DNA of 38,645 nt, from assembly GCA_944319925.1 (NCBI GenBank), contig CALUFQ010000030.1, positions 1 to 38,645 on the forward strand, read 5' to 3'. Under the pieces are notes generated by a model, which saw only the letters and a program-made list of their open reading frames with translations, was not told the origin of the DNA and ran no database searches. Positions within the stretch are counted from its first letter, which is position 1, and each line of letters starts with the position of its first letter. The position numbers and the translations under genes were made by a program. Source of the stretch: an uncultured Paraprevotella sp. (GTDB lineage Bacteria; Bacteroidota; Bacteroidia; Bacteroidales; Bacteroidaceae). Shown piece by piece: positions 1-7,023 of the stretch.

Positions 1-75
1 GGAATCGGTAGACACGAGGGACTTAAAATCCCTTGGCCAGTAATGGCTGTGCGGGTTCAAGTCCCGCTTCGAGTA
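1..75 (+). tRNA. tRNA-Leu (anticodon UAA), 5' end cut by window edge
   Basis: The anticodon loop reads CTTAAAA between the paired arms GGGA and TCCC, giving anticodon TAA (leucine). A long variable arm (TGGCCAG...TGGCTGT) marks a class II tRNA. The T arm GCGGG-TTCAAGT-CCCGC is at 51-67, followed by seven acceptor bases and discriminator A75. The next bases are CAA, so CCA is not encoded, as is common in Bacteroidetes. The first dozen or so bases (5' acceptor strand and part of the D arm) lie outside the window. Confidence 0.93.
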
Positions 76-118
76 CAAAATAAATTGCTAATTGCGGGCT
101 TATTGCAAATTTGTTTTG

Positions 119-126
119 TAATTTTG
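119..126 (+). promoter_or_regulatory. Promoter -7 box of the glycosyltransferase cluster
   Basis: TAATTTTG matches the Bacteroidetes -7 consensus TAnnTTTG. A TTG at 92-94 could be the upstream element, although the spacing is longer than usual. The predicted transcription start near 131 lies before the ATG at 147 and rules out a TTG start at 111 for the first gene. Confidence 0.55.
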
Positions 127-146
127 CAGAAAAACGAATTGGCATA

Positions 147-1058
147 ATGGATTTGTCTCCCATATTATTATTTGTTTATAATCGGCTCGGTCATACCCGG
201 GAGGCCGTGGAATCGTTATTGCGAAACCCGTTAGCTGCCGAAAGCGAGCTATTCATCTATTCTGACGGGGCGAAAGACGAAACCGCTCGTCCGGCTGTGG
301 AAGCTGTGCGCTGTTACGTGCGAGCTGTGCGTGGGTTCAAAAAGGTCACGCTTGTGGAGCGGGATACCAATTGGGGCTTGGCGCGAAACATCATTGAAGG
401 TGTTACTTCTGTCGTTGACCGTTACGGGAAAGTCATTGTGTTGGAAGACGATTTGGTCGTGTCCCCGTTCTTTCTTGAATTCATGAACGACGCGTTGGAG
501 GTGTACAAAGATGAGCCGCACGTAGGGCATGTGCATGCCTGCGAGATTACCGGTGACCTTTCATTGCCAGACACTTTTCTTATCAAATGGGCCGGCAGTT
601 GGGGGTGGGGCACTTGGCAACGTGCTTGGAAACTGTTCAATCCCGACGGGAAAGCGTTGCTTGGCGAGTTGGAAAGGCGCGACTTGGTTCACGCCTTCGA
701 TTTCGACGGGAAATACGGCTACACGCGCATGTTGCGCCGACAAACAGAAGGAAAAAATAATTCGTGGGCCATACGTTGGAATGCCACACTGTTTCTGCAA
801 GACATCCTTTCTTTCAATGCGGGGCGGTCGCTCGTGCAAAACAACGGTTTCGACGGGAGCGGAACCCATTGTGGAAAAGGAGGCGACAATGCGACCCGGC
901 TTTATGACGGACATATAGAAGTGAAACGCCCGGCCGCCATACAAGAAACCCCGGAGGCAAGGGCCGCTTTTGTCCGTTATTATGCCCGTACCAATTCTTT
1001 CATGGCCAAAGCCCTGCGCCGCATCAAACGAATCCTGAAAGGCGACTTCGGCGCATAA
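147..1058 (+). CDS. Glycosyltransferase, GT2-like sugar transferase
   Basis: Predicted cytoplasmic nucleotide-sugar glycosyltransferase of about 303 residues with a GT-A fold. The N-terminus (PILLFVYNR) is the usual first strand of this family. LEDD near residues 98-101 is the likely DxD metal and nucleotide-sugar site, and SWGWGTWQRAW near residue 150 is a motif I associate with this Bacteroidetes sugar-transferase group. The frame is open upstream to a TTG at 111, but that codon precedes the -7 box at 119-126, so ATG 147 is the start. It is the first gene of a five-gene unit (next gene 19 bp downstream) that probably assembles a surface polysaccharide or LPS glycan. Donor and acceptor cannot be read from sequence. 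Confidence 0.85.
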   Translation: MDLSPILLFVYNRLGHTREAVESLLRNPLAAESELFIYSDGAKDETARPAVEAVRCYVRAVRGFKKVTLVERDTNWGLARNIIEGVTSVVDRYGKVIVLEDDLVVSPFFLEFMNDALEVYKDEPHVGHVHACEITGDLSLPDTFLIKWAGSWGWGTWQRAWKLFNPDGKALLGELERRDLVHAFDFDGKYGYTRMLRRQTEGKNNSWAIRWNATLFLQDILSFNAGRSLVQNNGFDGSGTHCGKGGDNATRLYDGHIEVKRPAAIQETPEARAAFVRYYARTNSFMAKALRRIKRILKGDFGA

Positions 1059-1077
1059 CCATCTTACAAACTTAACA

Positions 1078-1962
1078 ATGAACATGGCAATATTCAAACT
1101 GTTTCTCGAAAGAATCAAGCTGGCCGTCCAAAAGAGGACACAGGCCAAATGGCATCAACAAAAGTCTTATGAAACCTGGGCCGCCAAAGGGTATGATAAT
1201 ACACCAGAAGTGAGTGTTATCATCCAGTCGCACAACAAGAGTGTGCAGGTGGAACATATTGTCAACAAGTTGCGTAAAAGGCAATCTTTGGAAATTATCG
1301 TGGTTGACGACGGGTCGGGTTTGACCCATACACGGTCGCTTGCCAAGCTGTTGACTGGCGCGAACGAGTTCCTGCTCCATTCCAACGACTTATATGAAAA
1401 TATCATGTATGACCGCACTTTGCGGATGGCCAACGGAAAATACATTGCCCTGTTGCAGGATGATGACGATTTTGACAGTCTCGAATGGATTGACGAAGCA
1501 GTGCGCTTGTTCCGGAAATATCCCCTTTTGGCCATTTTGGGCGGAAAAGACGGTATGCAGGTGACTTTCGAGGATGGGAGGGTGAAAAACCGGCCTTGCG
1601 CCCCTTCCGGGGAGGGAGGTGTTACTTTTGTTCCAGTGGTGAACCGCGCCCCGATGTGGATTCGGAAAGACCTTTACGAACAGAAACTGCATCATGTCGA
1701 TTTTGCTTTCGCGCCATTCCAATATGATGACTATGAACTATGCCTGCGCGCTTGGCTCAACGGGTTGCAAGTGGGATGGTACCAAGTAGGTTTCAAATCT
1801 TTGGGTGCGGGCGGAATGAGGTTGTGGAACGGGCTTTTCACCCGGCAACAATATGAAAAAAACGGGAAACTTCTTTATGACTTGTATCACGCCAAGGCTG
1901 AACGTATCGGGCAACTTGTGGAAGAAGCCAATTCGCAAAAAGCTTTCGCCCGGTCCAAATGA
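1078..1962 (+). CDS. Glycosyltransferase family 2
   Basis: A GT2 protein of 294 residues. The GT-A core starts at EVSVIIQSHN (about residue 44). VVDDGSG near 75 binds the nucleotide, and the acidic run LLQDDDDFDS near 124-133 supplies the DxD metal site. The C-terminal part (FQYDDYELCLRAWLNG) matches the usual acceptor-side [ED]D-x-[ED]L helix of GT2 enzymes. A second ATG six bases downstream (1084) is equally possible as the start. The gene is 19 bp after its upstream neighbour and 10 bp before the methyltransferase, so it is almost certainly co-transcribed. It is expected to act at the inner face of the cytoplasmic membrane on a growing surface glycan. Its sugar specificity is unknown. Confidence 0.88.
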   Translation: MNMAIFKLFLERIKLAVQKRTQAKWHQQKSYETWAAKGYDNTPEVSVIIQSHNKSVQVEHIVNKLRKRQSLEIIVVDDGSGLTHTRSLAKLLTGANEFLLHSNDLYENIMYDRTLRMANGKYIALLQDDDDFDSLEWIDEAVRLFRKYPLLAILGGKDGMQVTFEDGRVKNRPCAPSGEGGVTFVPVVNRAPMWIRKDLYEQKLHHVDFAFAPFQYDDYELCLRAWLNGLQVGWYQVGFKSLGAGGMRLWNGLFTRQQYEKNGKLLYDLYHAKAERIGQLVEEANSQKAFARSK

Positions 1963-1972
1963 AAGAACAAAT

Positions 1973-2722
1973 ATGGAAAATCAACTGACAGACCGCGAAC
2001 TGTGGAAAACTTATTGGGAAAATTATCAGTTTGTTCCCATTCAAGAGCGTCCGGTTTATAAAAAATATATCCGTCCCGTAAATCCCGCGTCACGGTTCAT
2101 CGAGATTGGAGGATTTCCGGGGCTCAACGCAGGCTACTTCTACAAACACGTATGCCGCGATGTGACATTGCTGGATTTTTATGTGGAGCCCAGCGTCATA
2201 CGCAAAGTGGAGCGGCAAAACCACATTCCTGCAAACACCATCAAAGCTATTGAAGCCGACTTTTTTACGTTCCAAAGCCAAGAACGTTACGACATTGTGT
2301 TTTCATTGGGGTTTATTGAGCATTTCCGCGACACACGCGATGTCATTGCCCGGCACGTGAACCTGTTAGCCGAAGGCGGCCAACTACTCATTCTCCTGCC
2401 CAACCTGCGAGGCATTAATGGAGCCGTGCAATATCTGTTTGACCGCGAAAACTTGCGCATCCATAATCTGGATAGCATGGTGCCCGTGCGCCTGGAGGAA
2501 ATTTGCCGAGAACTTGGCTTGACGGATGTCCGCGTGGAATACACCCGGAAGCCAATGGTGTGGCTCGAACCCAAGCCCGGCGAGAAGAGACGTGCCGCAC
2601 GGTTCTTAGTCAAGGCTTTAAGCTACGGGCTCAAGCTTTTTCCTGTCAAATGCAGGTGGCTGTCGCCCTATATTGTCATCTCTGCCAAAAAGACGCATCA
2701 ACCCACAACTGAGCTGTTATGA
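1973..2722 (+). CDS. Class I SAM-dependent methyltransferase
   Basis: A 249-residue protein with a Rossmann-type methyltransferase core. RFIEIGGFPGLNAGYF (about residues 41-56) is motif I, the SAM-binding glycine loop in variant form. LLDFY follows as the acidic strand-2 end, and YDIVFSLGFIEHF (about 104-116) is the motif that in small-molecule methyltransferases precedes the active site. The reading frame is open further upstream, but that part overlaps the preceding gene; ATG 1973 (MENQLTDRELW) gives a normal family start. It overlaps the next gene by four bases (ATGA), implying translational coupling. Among glycosyltransferases it probably methylates a sugar or lipid-linked glycan intermediate; this is inferred from context only. 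Confidence 0.85.
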   Translation: MENQLTDRELWKTYWENYQFVPIQERPVYKKYIRPVNPASRFIEIGGFPGLNAGYFYKHVCRDVTLLDFYVEPSVIRKVERQNHIPANTIKAIEADFFTFQSQERYDIVFSLGFIEHFRDTRDVIARHVNLLAEGGQLLILLPNLRGINGAVQYLFDRENLRIHNLDSMVPVRLEEICRELGLTDVRVEYTRKPMVWLEPKPGEKRRAARFLVKALSYGLKLFPVKCRWLSPYIVISAKKTHQPTTELL

Positions 2723-3981
2723 GAGTATTGATTGTCAACACATCCGAAAGGGCGGGAGGGGCTGCCATTGCGGCATGCCGCCTGATGGAAGCTTTAAATC
2801 ACAATGGCATAAAAGCAAAAATGATGGTGCGCGACAAGCGCACGGAACAAATCACCGTGGCAACCCTTCCGCCGTCTCCTTTGCTGAAGGCCAAATTCCT
2901 TTGGGAACGCTTCGTGATATGGAAAGCCAACCATTTTAGCCGCAAAAACCTGTTCCAAATAGATTTGGCCAACACGGGCACAGACATCACGTCGCTGCCG
3001 GAATTTAAGGAAGCCGACCTCATCCATCTCCATTGGATTAACCAAGGCTTTCTTTCGTTAAGGGACATCCGGCGCATTATTGACAGCGGGAAACCGGTCG
3101 TGTGGACGCTTCACGACCAATGGCCGTTCACCGGCATCTGCCATTACAGCGGCGAATGCGTGAAATATCAAACCCGGTGCCACCACTGCCCCTTGCTCAC
3201 GAACGGAGGGGCTGCGGACGATATTTCGGCCAAGGTGTTTCATCGCAAACAACAGATGTTGCGCGGGGCGCACATCGTTTTCGTGGGATGTAGCCAGTGG
3301 ATGGCCGGGTTGGCGCGGCGGAGTGCCCTGCTCACGGGACAAGAAGTCGCGTCGGTGCCCAACGCCATCAATGCCAATGTTTTTTGTCCGGCCGACAAAA
3401 AGCGGGCTCGTCTGCAGTGCAACCTTCCGACCGACAAGAAGCTTTTGCTTTTCGGCGCTTTCAAAGCGTCTGACCCGCGCAAAGGCATCGACTACTTGAA
3501 AGAAGCTTGCCGTATCCTTCAGGAAACAGACGCGGGACTGGTTTCGCAAGTCGGCCTCATTGTCGTGGGAAACGGGGCGGAACAGATGCGTGACCTCTTC
3601 CCTTTTCCTGTCTGGCCTTTTGATAGCGTGGGCGATGAACGGCAAATGGCGCGCCTCTATAACGCGGCGGATGCCTTTATTACCCCCTCGCTTGAAGACA
3701 ACTTGCCCAATACCATCGTCGAAGCACTTTCTTGCGGGACGCCTTGCATTGGTTTCCGCGTAGGCGGCATCCCGGAAATGATAGACCATCTTCAAAATGG
3801 TTATCTGGCCGAGGCGCGCAATGCCGCCGATTTGGCCGAAGGTATCCGCTTCGTACTCGAAAAAGCCGATGCGGATGCGTTGTCTTCCAATGCGGTGCGT
3901 ACGGCGCACGCCCGTTATGGAGAAGACCACGTGGCTGCAAAATATATCGCTATTTATCGGCATGCAACCGAATTTAAATAA
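2719..3981 (+). CDS. Glycosyltransferase family 4 (GT-B fold)
   Basis: A 420-residue GT4 retaining glycosyltransferase. The N-terminal domain opens with MRVLIVNTSERAGGAAIAA, the acceptor-side glycine loop. HLHWINQGFLS and WTLHDQWPFTGICHYS (about residues 95-140) with the Cys-rich CxxxxxxCxxCP stretch are typical of the WcaL/WbaZ-like branch of GT4. The C-terminal donor domain has the E-x7-E motif (SLEDNLPNTIVEALSCGTP, about residues 323-341) followed by GGIPEMI. The start codon overlaps the stop of the methyltransferase gene (ATGA). It is part of the same surface-glycan unit. The exact sugar transferred cannot be inferred. Confidence 0.9.
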   Translation: MRVLIVNTSERAGGAAIAACRLMEALNHNGIKAKMMVRDKRTEQITVATLPPSPLLKAKFLWERFVIWKANHFSRKNLFQIDLANTGTDITSLPEFKEADLIHLHWINQGFLSLRDIRRIIDSGKPVVWTLHDQWPFTGICHYSGECVKYQTRCHHCPLLTNGGAADDISAKVFHRKQQMLRGAHIVFVGCSQWMAGLARRSALLTGQEVASVPNAINANVFCPADKKRARLQCNLPTDKKLLLFGAFKASDPRKGIDYLKEACRILQETDAGLVSQVGLIVVGNGAEQMRDLFPFPVWPFDSVGDERQMARLYNAADAFITPSLEDNLPNTIVEALSCGTPCIGFRVGGIPEMIDHLQNGYLAEARNAADLAEGIRFVLEKADADALSSNAVRTAHARYGEDHVAAKYIAIYRHATEFK

Positions 3982-4005
3982 GCCATCCTTACGACACGCA
4001 TATTT

Positions 4006-4812
4006 ATGGACACTACCGAACACCTCTTGCCCACCGTCACCATCGCCACCGTCACCTACAATGCGGAACAGACTTTGCCGCGCACGTTGGAAAGCGTGGC
4101 GGCACAGACCTATCCGTACGTGGAACACCTCATCGTGGACGGGTGTTCCAAAGACCGCACGATGGAACAAATCCACCGCTACGTGGATGCCAACACCGAC
4201 AAGGCGCAGGCGGCGCATGTCATACAAGTCATCCGGGAACCCGACCGGGGGCTTTACGATGCCATGAACAAAGCCTTGGAGCATGCCACCGGACGCTATA
4301 TCGTGTTTCTTAACGCAGGCGATCGCCTGCACGAGGCCGACACGTTGCAACGCCTTTTCGCCCCGCTGTCACAGATGCCTTGCGGGGAATGGCCTGCCAT
4401 CCTCTACGGCGAGACAGACTGCGTGGACGGCGAAGGGCGTTTCTTGCGTCACCGGAGGCTGCAGGCTCCGGAAAACCTGACATGGAAAGATTTCCGTTGG
4501 GGCATGCTCGTCTGCCACCAGTCGTTTTATGTCAGCACCGACTTTGCCCGCAAAGAACTTTATGACTTGGCATACCGTTTCTCTTCCGATTACGATTGGT
4601 GCATCCGTTTGCTCAAACGCGCAAGCCGTTCCCGCTTGCCGGTTTGTAACAGTCACCTCATCCTCACCGATTACCTGAATGAAGGAATGACCACACAAAA
4701 CCATCAAGCCTCATTGTGGGAACGTTTCCGCATCATGGCTCGCCACTATGGGTGGGGGGCTGCTTTCGCGCAACATGTGTGGTTCTTGGTTAGGGCGGTG
4801 TTGAAGAGGTGA
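4006..4812 (+). CDS. Glycosyltransferase family 2, WcaE-like
   Basis: A GT2 enzyme of 268 residues. It begins with PTVTIATVTYNAEQTL, a standard first strand. HLIVDGCSKDRT (about 44-55) is the variant DGxS nucleotide motif typical of colanic-acid-type WcaE transferases, EPDRGLYDAMNKAL (about 78-91) is the signature helix of that subgroup, and FLNAGDRL carries the DxD-equivalent aspartate. It lies 24 bp downstream of the GT4 gene and closes the five-gene unit. There is no good terminator directly after the stop; a long perfect hairpin occurs about 360 bp further on. It probably adds one sugar to an exopolysaccharide or O-antigen-like repeat. Confidence 0.9.
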   Translation: MDTTEHLLPTVTIATVTYNAEQTLPRTLESVAAQTYPYVEHLIVDGCSKDRTMEQIHRYVDANTDKAQAAHVIQVIREPDRGLYDAMNKALEHATGRYIVFLNAGDRLHEADTLQRLFAPLSQMPCGEWPAILYGETDCVDGEGRFLRHRRLQAPENLTWKDFRWGMLVCHQSFYVSTDFARKELYDLAYRFSSDYDWCIRLLKRASRSRLPVCNSHLILTDYLNEGMTTQNHQASLWERFRIMARHYGWGAAFAQHVWFLVRAVLKR

Positions 4813-5488
4813 CGTGAACTGTTACTGAATGATTCTGGCTTGGCTCAAAGGTTCCCGCCCACGTTGTCATTCCGCATGCCACGTAAAGGAACGCATTGCC
4901 CGAACAAGCATTGTTAGCCAACATTCCAACATACAGGCTTCCTCCCGGAAAATCGGTTGCCGGGCCAGGAAAATCAGGATGTCATGAAATGCCTGCGAAA
5001 ACAGACAAATTGTGCCGTTTTTGCTGATTTTCGTGACGCGACTCTTGCGCAATCCGGCCCAAATAGCGGATTTTTGCGCGATTTTTTTGCACAAAACGGG
5101 TTTTCTGTGCAAGTTTTTGTCAGAGTCATTTACTTTTTGGAGCAGTCTGACGAGAAATTTCGGGGCCGGAACGCGAAATTCCAAGCCCCGGAATTTCTTT
5201 TTCGGGGCTTGGAATTTTTCTTTCGGGGCTCGGATGGAAAAATCCCGGTACAGAAACGTTTTCGCGGCGGCTCCGGGGGCGTTTTTCTTTCCCGTTGGAA
5301 CTTTTTCCCGGACACGTTTCCCGTGTCATTTTGTCGGCGGAATCCCCCGGCGGGCTTTCCTGCCGGCCGGACTTCTGCGCCGGGAGTGTCCCGTGTCCCG
5401 TCAAAAAGGCAGGTTTGGAGGGGATTCCGCGACATTTTGATTTCCGCATGGCGCGTGTGGCTGCGTTTTTTCCGCGCTGTCCCGGCCC
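4813..5488. other. Gene-free intergenic stretch upstream of the dispersed repeat
   Basis: No convincing gene lies here. Open frames exist on both strands (for example 4957-5703 plus) but their translations show no domain, no signal peptide and a skewed Phe/Arg/Pro/Ser composition typical of non-coding DNA. The stretch holds runs of C/G and T, a long hairpin at 5176-5217, and sequence immediately abutting the 185-bp repeat, so it may be part of a longer dispersed element. Confidence 0.6.
5176..5217. terminator. 15-bp perfect inverted repeat, terminator-like
   Basis: AAATTCCAAGCCCCG (5176-5190) is exactly complementary to 5203-5217, with a 12-base loop. The right arm ends in TTTTTC on the plus strand. 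It could terminate read-through from the glycosyltransferase unit ending at 4812, but the distance is long. A third partial copy of the arm sequence (TTTCGGGGCTCGG) follows immediately. Confidence 0.45.
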
Positions 5489-5673
5489 GGCGGCCGAATA
5501 CGCGAATCTCAGAAGGCGAAAATGAGCAAATTGTCAACGCGCACCCGGAATTGTCATTTTGTCAATGGAAGGATGTGCGCAGGGGGCGCATTTCCTTTCG
5601 CTCCGAAATCCGGATAATGTCCCCTTTTAGGGGGCATTGTCATTACTGCGGACTTTGGACCGTTTGCGGAATT
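5489..5673 (+). repeat. 185-bp dispersed repeat, copy 1
   Basis: This segment is repeated as a reverse complement at 38461-38645. By eye the two align over the full 185 bases without gaps and with about 12 differences. It contains two conserved small hairpins, GTGCGCAGGGGGCGCAT and ATGTCCCCT-AGGGGGCAT. It ends in a core (GTCATTACTGCGGAC...TTTGCGGAA) that recurs a third time at 8901-8938. It is non-coding and probably a multicopy element of this genome. Confidence 0.85.
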
Positions 5674-5894
5674 CATCAACTTTTATTCATCTTATCACCA
5701 TAGAATTTCCGCAGACCCATGTAATACGGCACATTTCCACCATTTGTAAATTCCAACAGACATGGTTGAAAGCGAAGAAACGAACGCCATGCTAACATGC
5801 TTGTATCCGCTATAAAATAACAGAATTTCTGAAACTTCCATGCTTTCTTAAATGAAAGAGCCATGCAGTTTTTATCTTAAAAAGACTGTTTTTC

Positions 5895-5925
5895 TTGTTC
5901 TTTTGAATTCTTTGTGTTATTTTTG
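5895..5925 (+). promoter_or_regulatory. Strong candidate promoter without an obvious gene
   Basis: TTG at 5895-5897 and TATTTTTG at 5918-5925 are separated by 20 bp, an excellent Bacteroidetes promoter arrangement. Predicted transcription start is near 5930. No convincing protein follows directly, but a structured, terminated RNA candidate does. Confidence 0.55.
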
Positions 5926-5929
5926 CCTT

Positions 5930-6252
5930 GTTTTCATGCCGACATCCTGTTCACATACAGGAGGGAGGGTGGGAATGCATATATATGGAATGGCGTTTAC
6001 TTGACGTCTTGTTCTTTGGCTCTACAAGAACTTCGCAACTTCTAAATTCAGTCAGGAACTTGGCAACAGTAGATGCCCGGTGGGTATGTTTTATGTACAC
6101 CCAGATTATACTCGTATGGTGGTTGCATCGGGTAGGGGTGAATATATACATATCTGCGTGGGCTTCTGCGTTGCTCGTTCGGACTGAATTGGGCAATGCG
6201 AAGGCCTTTGTAGAGCGGAACGAGCGACTGTAAGGACTCCCACGCTTTTTTA
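5930..6252 (+). ncRNA. Candidate structured non-coding RNA, or leader ending in a terminator
   Basis: It starts just after the promoter at 5895-5925. The 3' part folds into nested helices: GCGTGGG (6156-6162) pairs perfectly with CCCACGC (6239-6245). Inside it GTTGCTCGTTC (6170-6180) pairs with GAACGAGCGAC (6218-6228) over 11 positions, one of them G-U. The outer stem is followed directly by six T residues. Upstream, GATGC near 6072 can pair with GCATC near 6125, enclosing a TGGGT...ACCCA hairpin. It does not resemble tmRNA, RNase P RNA or SRP RNA. Alternative: an attenuator leader of the gene at 6323, or a small protein gene (82 codons from ATG 5985 to 6233) with a purine-rich GGAGGGAGGG upstream and no recognisable domain. 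Confidence 0.35.
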
Positions 6253-6322
6253 TATCTATGTGCCTGAATTAAATTTTGAAACATGCCTTTTGGAGGGTCA
6301 AGGCGAAACTATGTATGTTGTT

Positions 6323-6964
6323 ATGAAGCATTTTGTTATTTTGTTCTTGATGAGTTGTTGGGTTTCTGCCATTTTAGGACAGGATGTTATTGTCTTGAAA
6401 AATGGCACTACGATTCTTAGTAAGGTGATAGAAGTTGGAAGCAACGAAATTAAGTATAAGAAGTGGACAAATCAAGATGGCCCTTTGTATACTATTGGAA
6501 TTGCTGAAATCTTATCTGTGAATTATCAAAATGGGGAAAAGGAGACATTTACCAATCTCTCCTCTAATTCTTCAAAAGTCGATTTCTTAGAACAGGATTT
6601 GACGCTTTCCAAAACCCTTAACGTAGATTTGGCTCGAAGGCAAGATTTGTTAAAAAGCGCCAGGCGATACAAGGCTTCGGGAATAGTTTTGACAGTTCTT
6701 TGCTTTGGAGGTGCAGTGACATGGTCTATTATAGATGACTTTAATGGGGTTATAGCAGGGGTTGGAGGTGCTTTTTCTATTTTACCTGCTGCGATTTTAT
6801 GTACAAAAGGGGCTCGTTTGAAAAGTCAAGCATATGATATTCATGCTTTTAATTTGTATAAACATGATTTTAACATAGCGGGGTGTGTGGTCACTCCAGG
6901 GATGCAGTTGTTGTCGGAGAACAGAACAAAGGCTTTAGGGGTAGGATGTTGTATTGAGTTTTAG
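6323..6964 (+). CDS. Exported protein of unknown function, Bacteroidetes type
   Basis: I do not recognise a named domain. The protein (about 213 residues) starts with a signal peptide (MKHFVILFLMSCWVSAILGQ). The mature part opens with DVIVLKNGTTILSKVIEV...EIKYKKW...GPLYTI...ILSVNYQNGEKETF, a short beta-rich module that I recall from many Bacteroidetes hypothetical exported proteins. A hydrophobic segment (about residues 132-170) may cross a membrane. The C-terminus ends in GVGCCIEF, with a terminal Phe as in outer-membrane-associated proteins. An alternative ATG is at 6311. The gene is clearly AT-richer than its neighbours and is 59 bp upstream of the Sel1/zinc-finger gene, so the two may form an operon. 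Function unknown. Confidence 0.7.
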   Translation: MKHFVILFLMSCWVSAILGQDVIVLKNGTTILSKVIEVGSNEIKYKKWTNQDGPLYTIGIAEILSVNYQNGEKETFTNLSSNSSKVDFLEQDLTLSKTLNVDLARRQDLLKSARRYKASGIVLTVLCFGGAVTWSIIDDFNGVIAGVGGAFSILPAAILCTKGARLKSQAYDIHAFNLYKHDFNIAGCVVTPGMQLLSENRTKALGVGCCIEF

Positions 6965-7023
6965 CCTATTGAGTGCTAAGATTATTTCGGACAGACTAAA
7001 GTATATAACATAAATATGGTATT

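Noticed and set aside
3058-4350. A long minus-strand open frame across the GT4 and GT2 genes
   Set aside because: It spans two well-supported genes on the other strand and shows no family signature.
1-4812. The glycosyltransferase cluster as an island integrated at the tRNA-Leu gene
   Set aside because: No second copy of the tRNA 3' end and no integrase gene were found in the window.
4957-5703. A 248-codon open frame on the plus strand
   Set aside because: It runs through the hairpin at 5176-5217 and the whole 185-bp dispersed repeat, has biased Phe/Arg/Pro/Ser composition and no domain or signal peptide. Most likely non-coding.
6048-6284. A minus-strand frame rich in Tyr and Pro (78 codons)
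   Set aside because: No promoter, signal peptide or domain; it overlaps the structured RNA candidate read from the plus strand.
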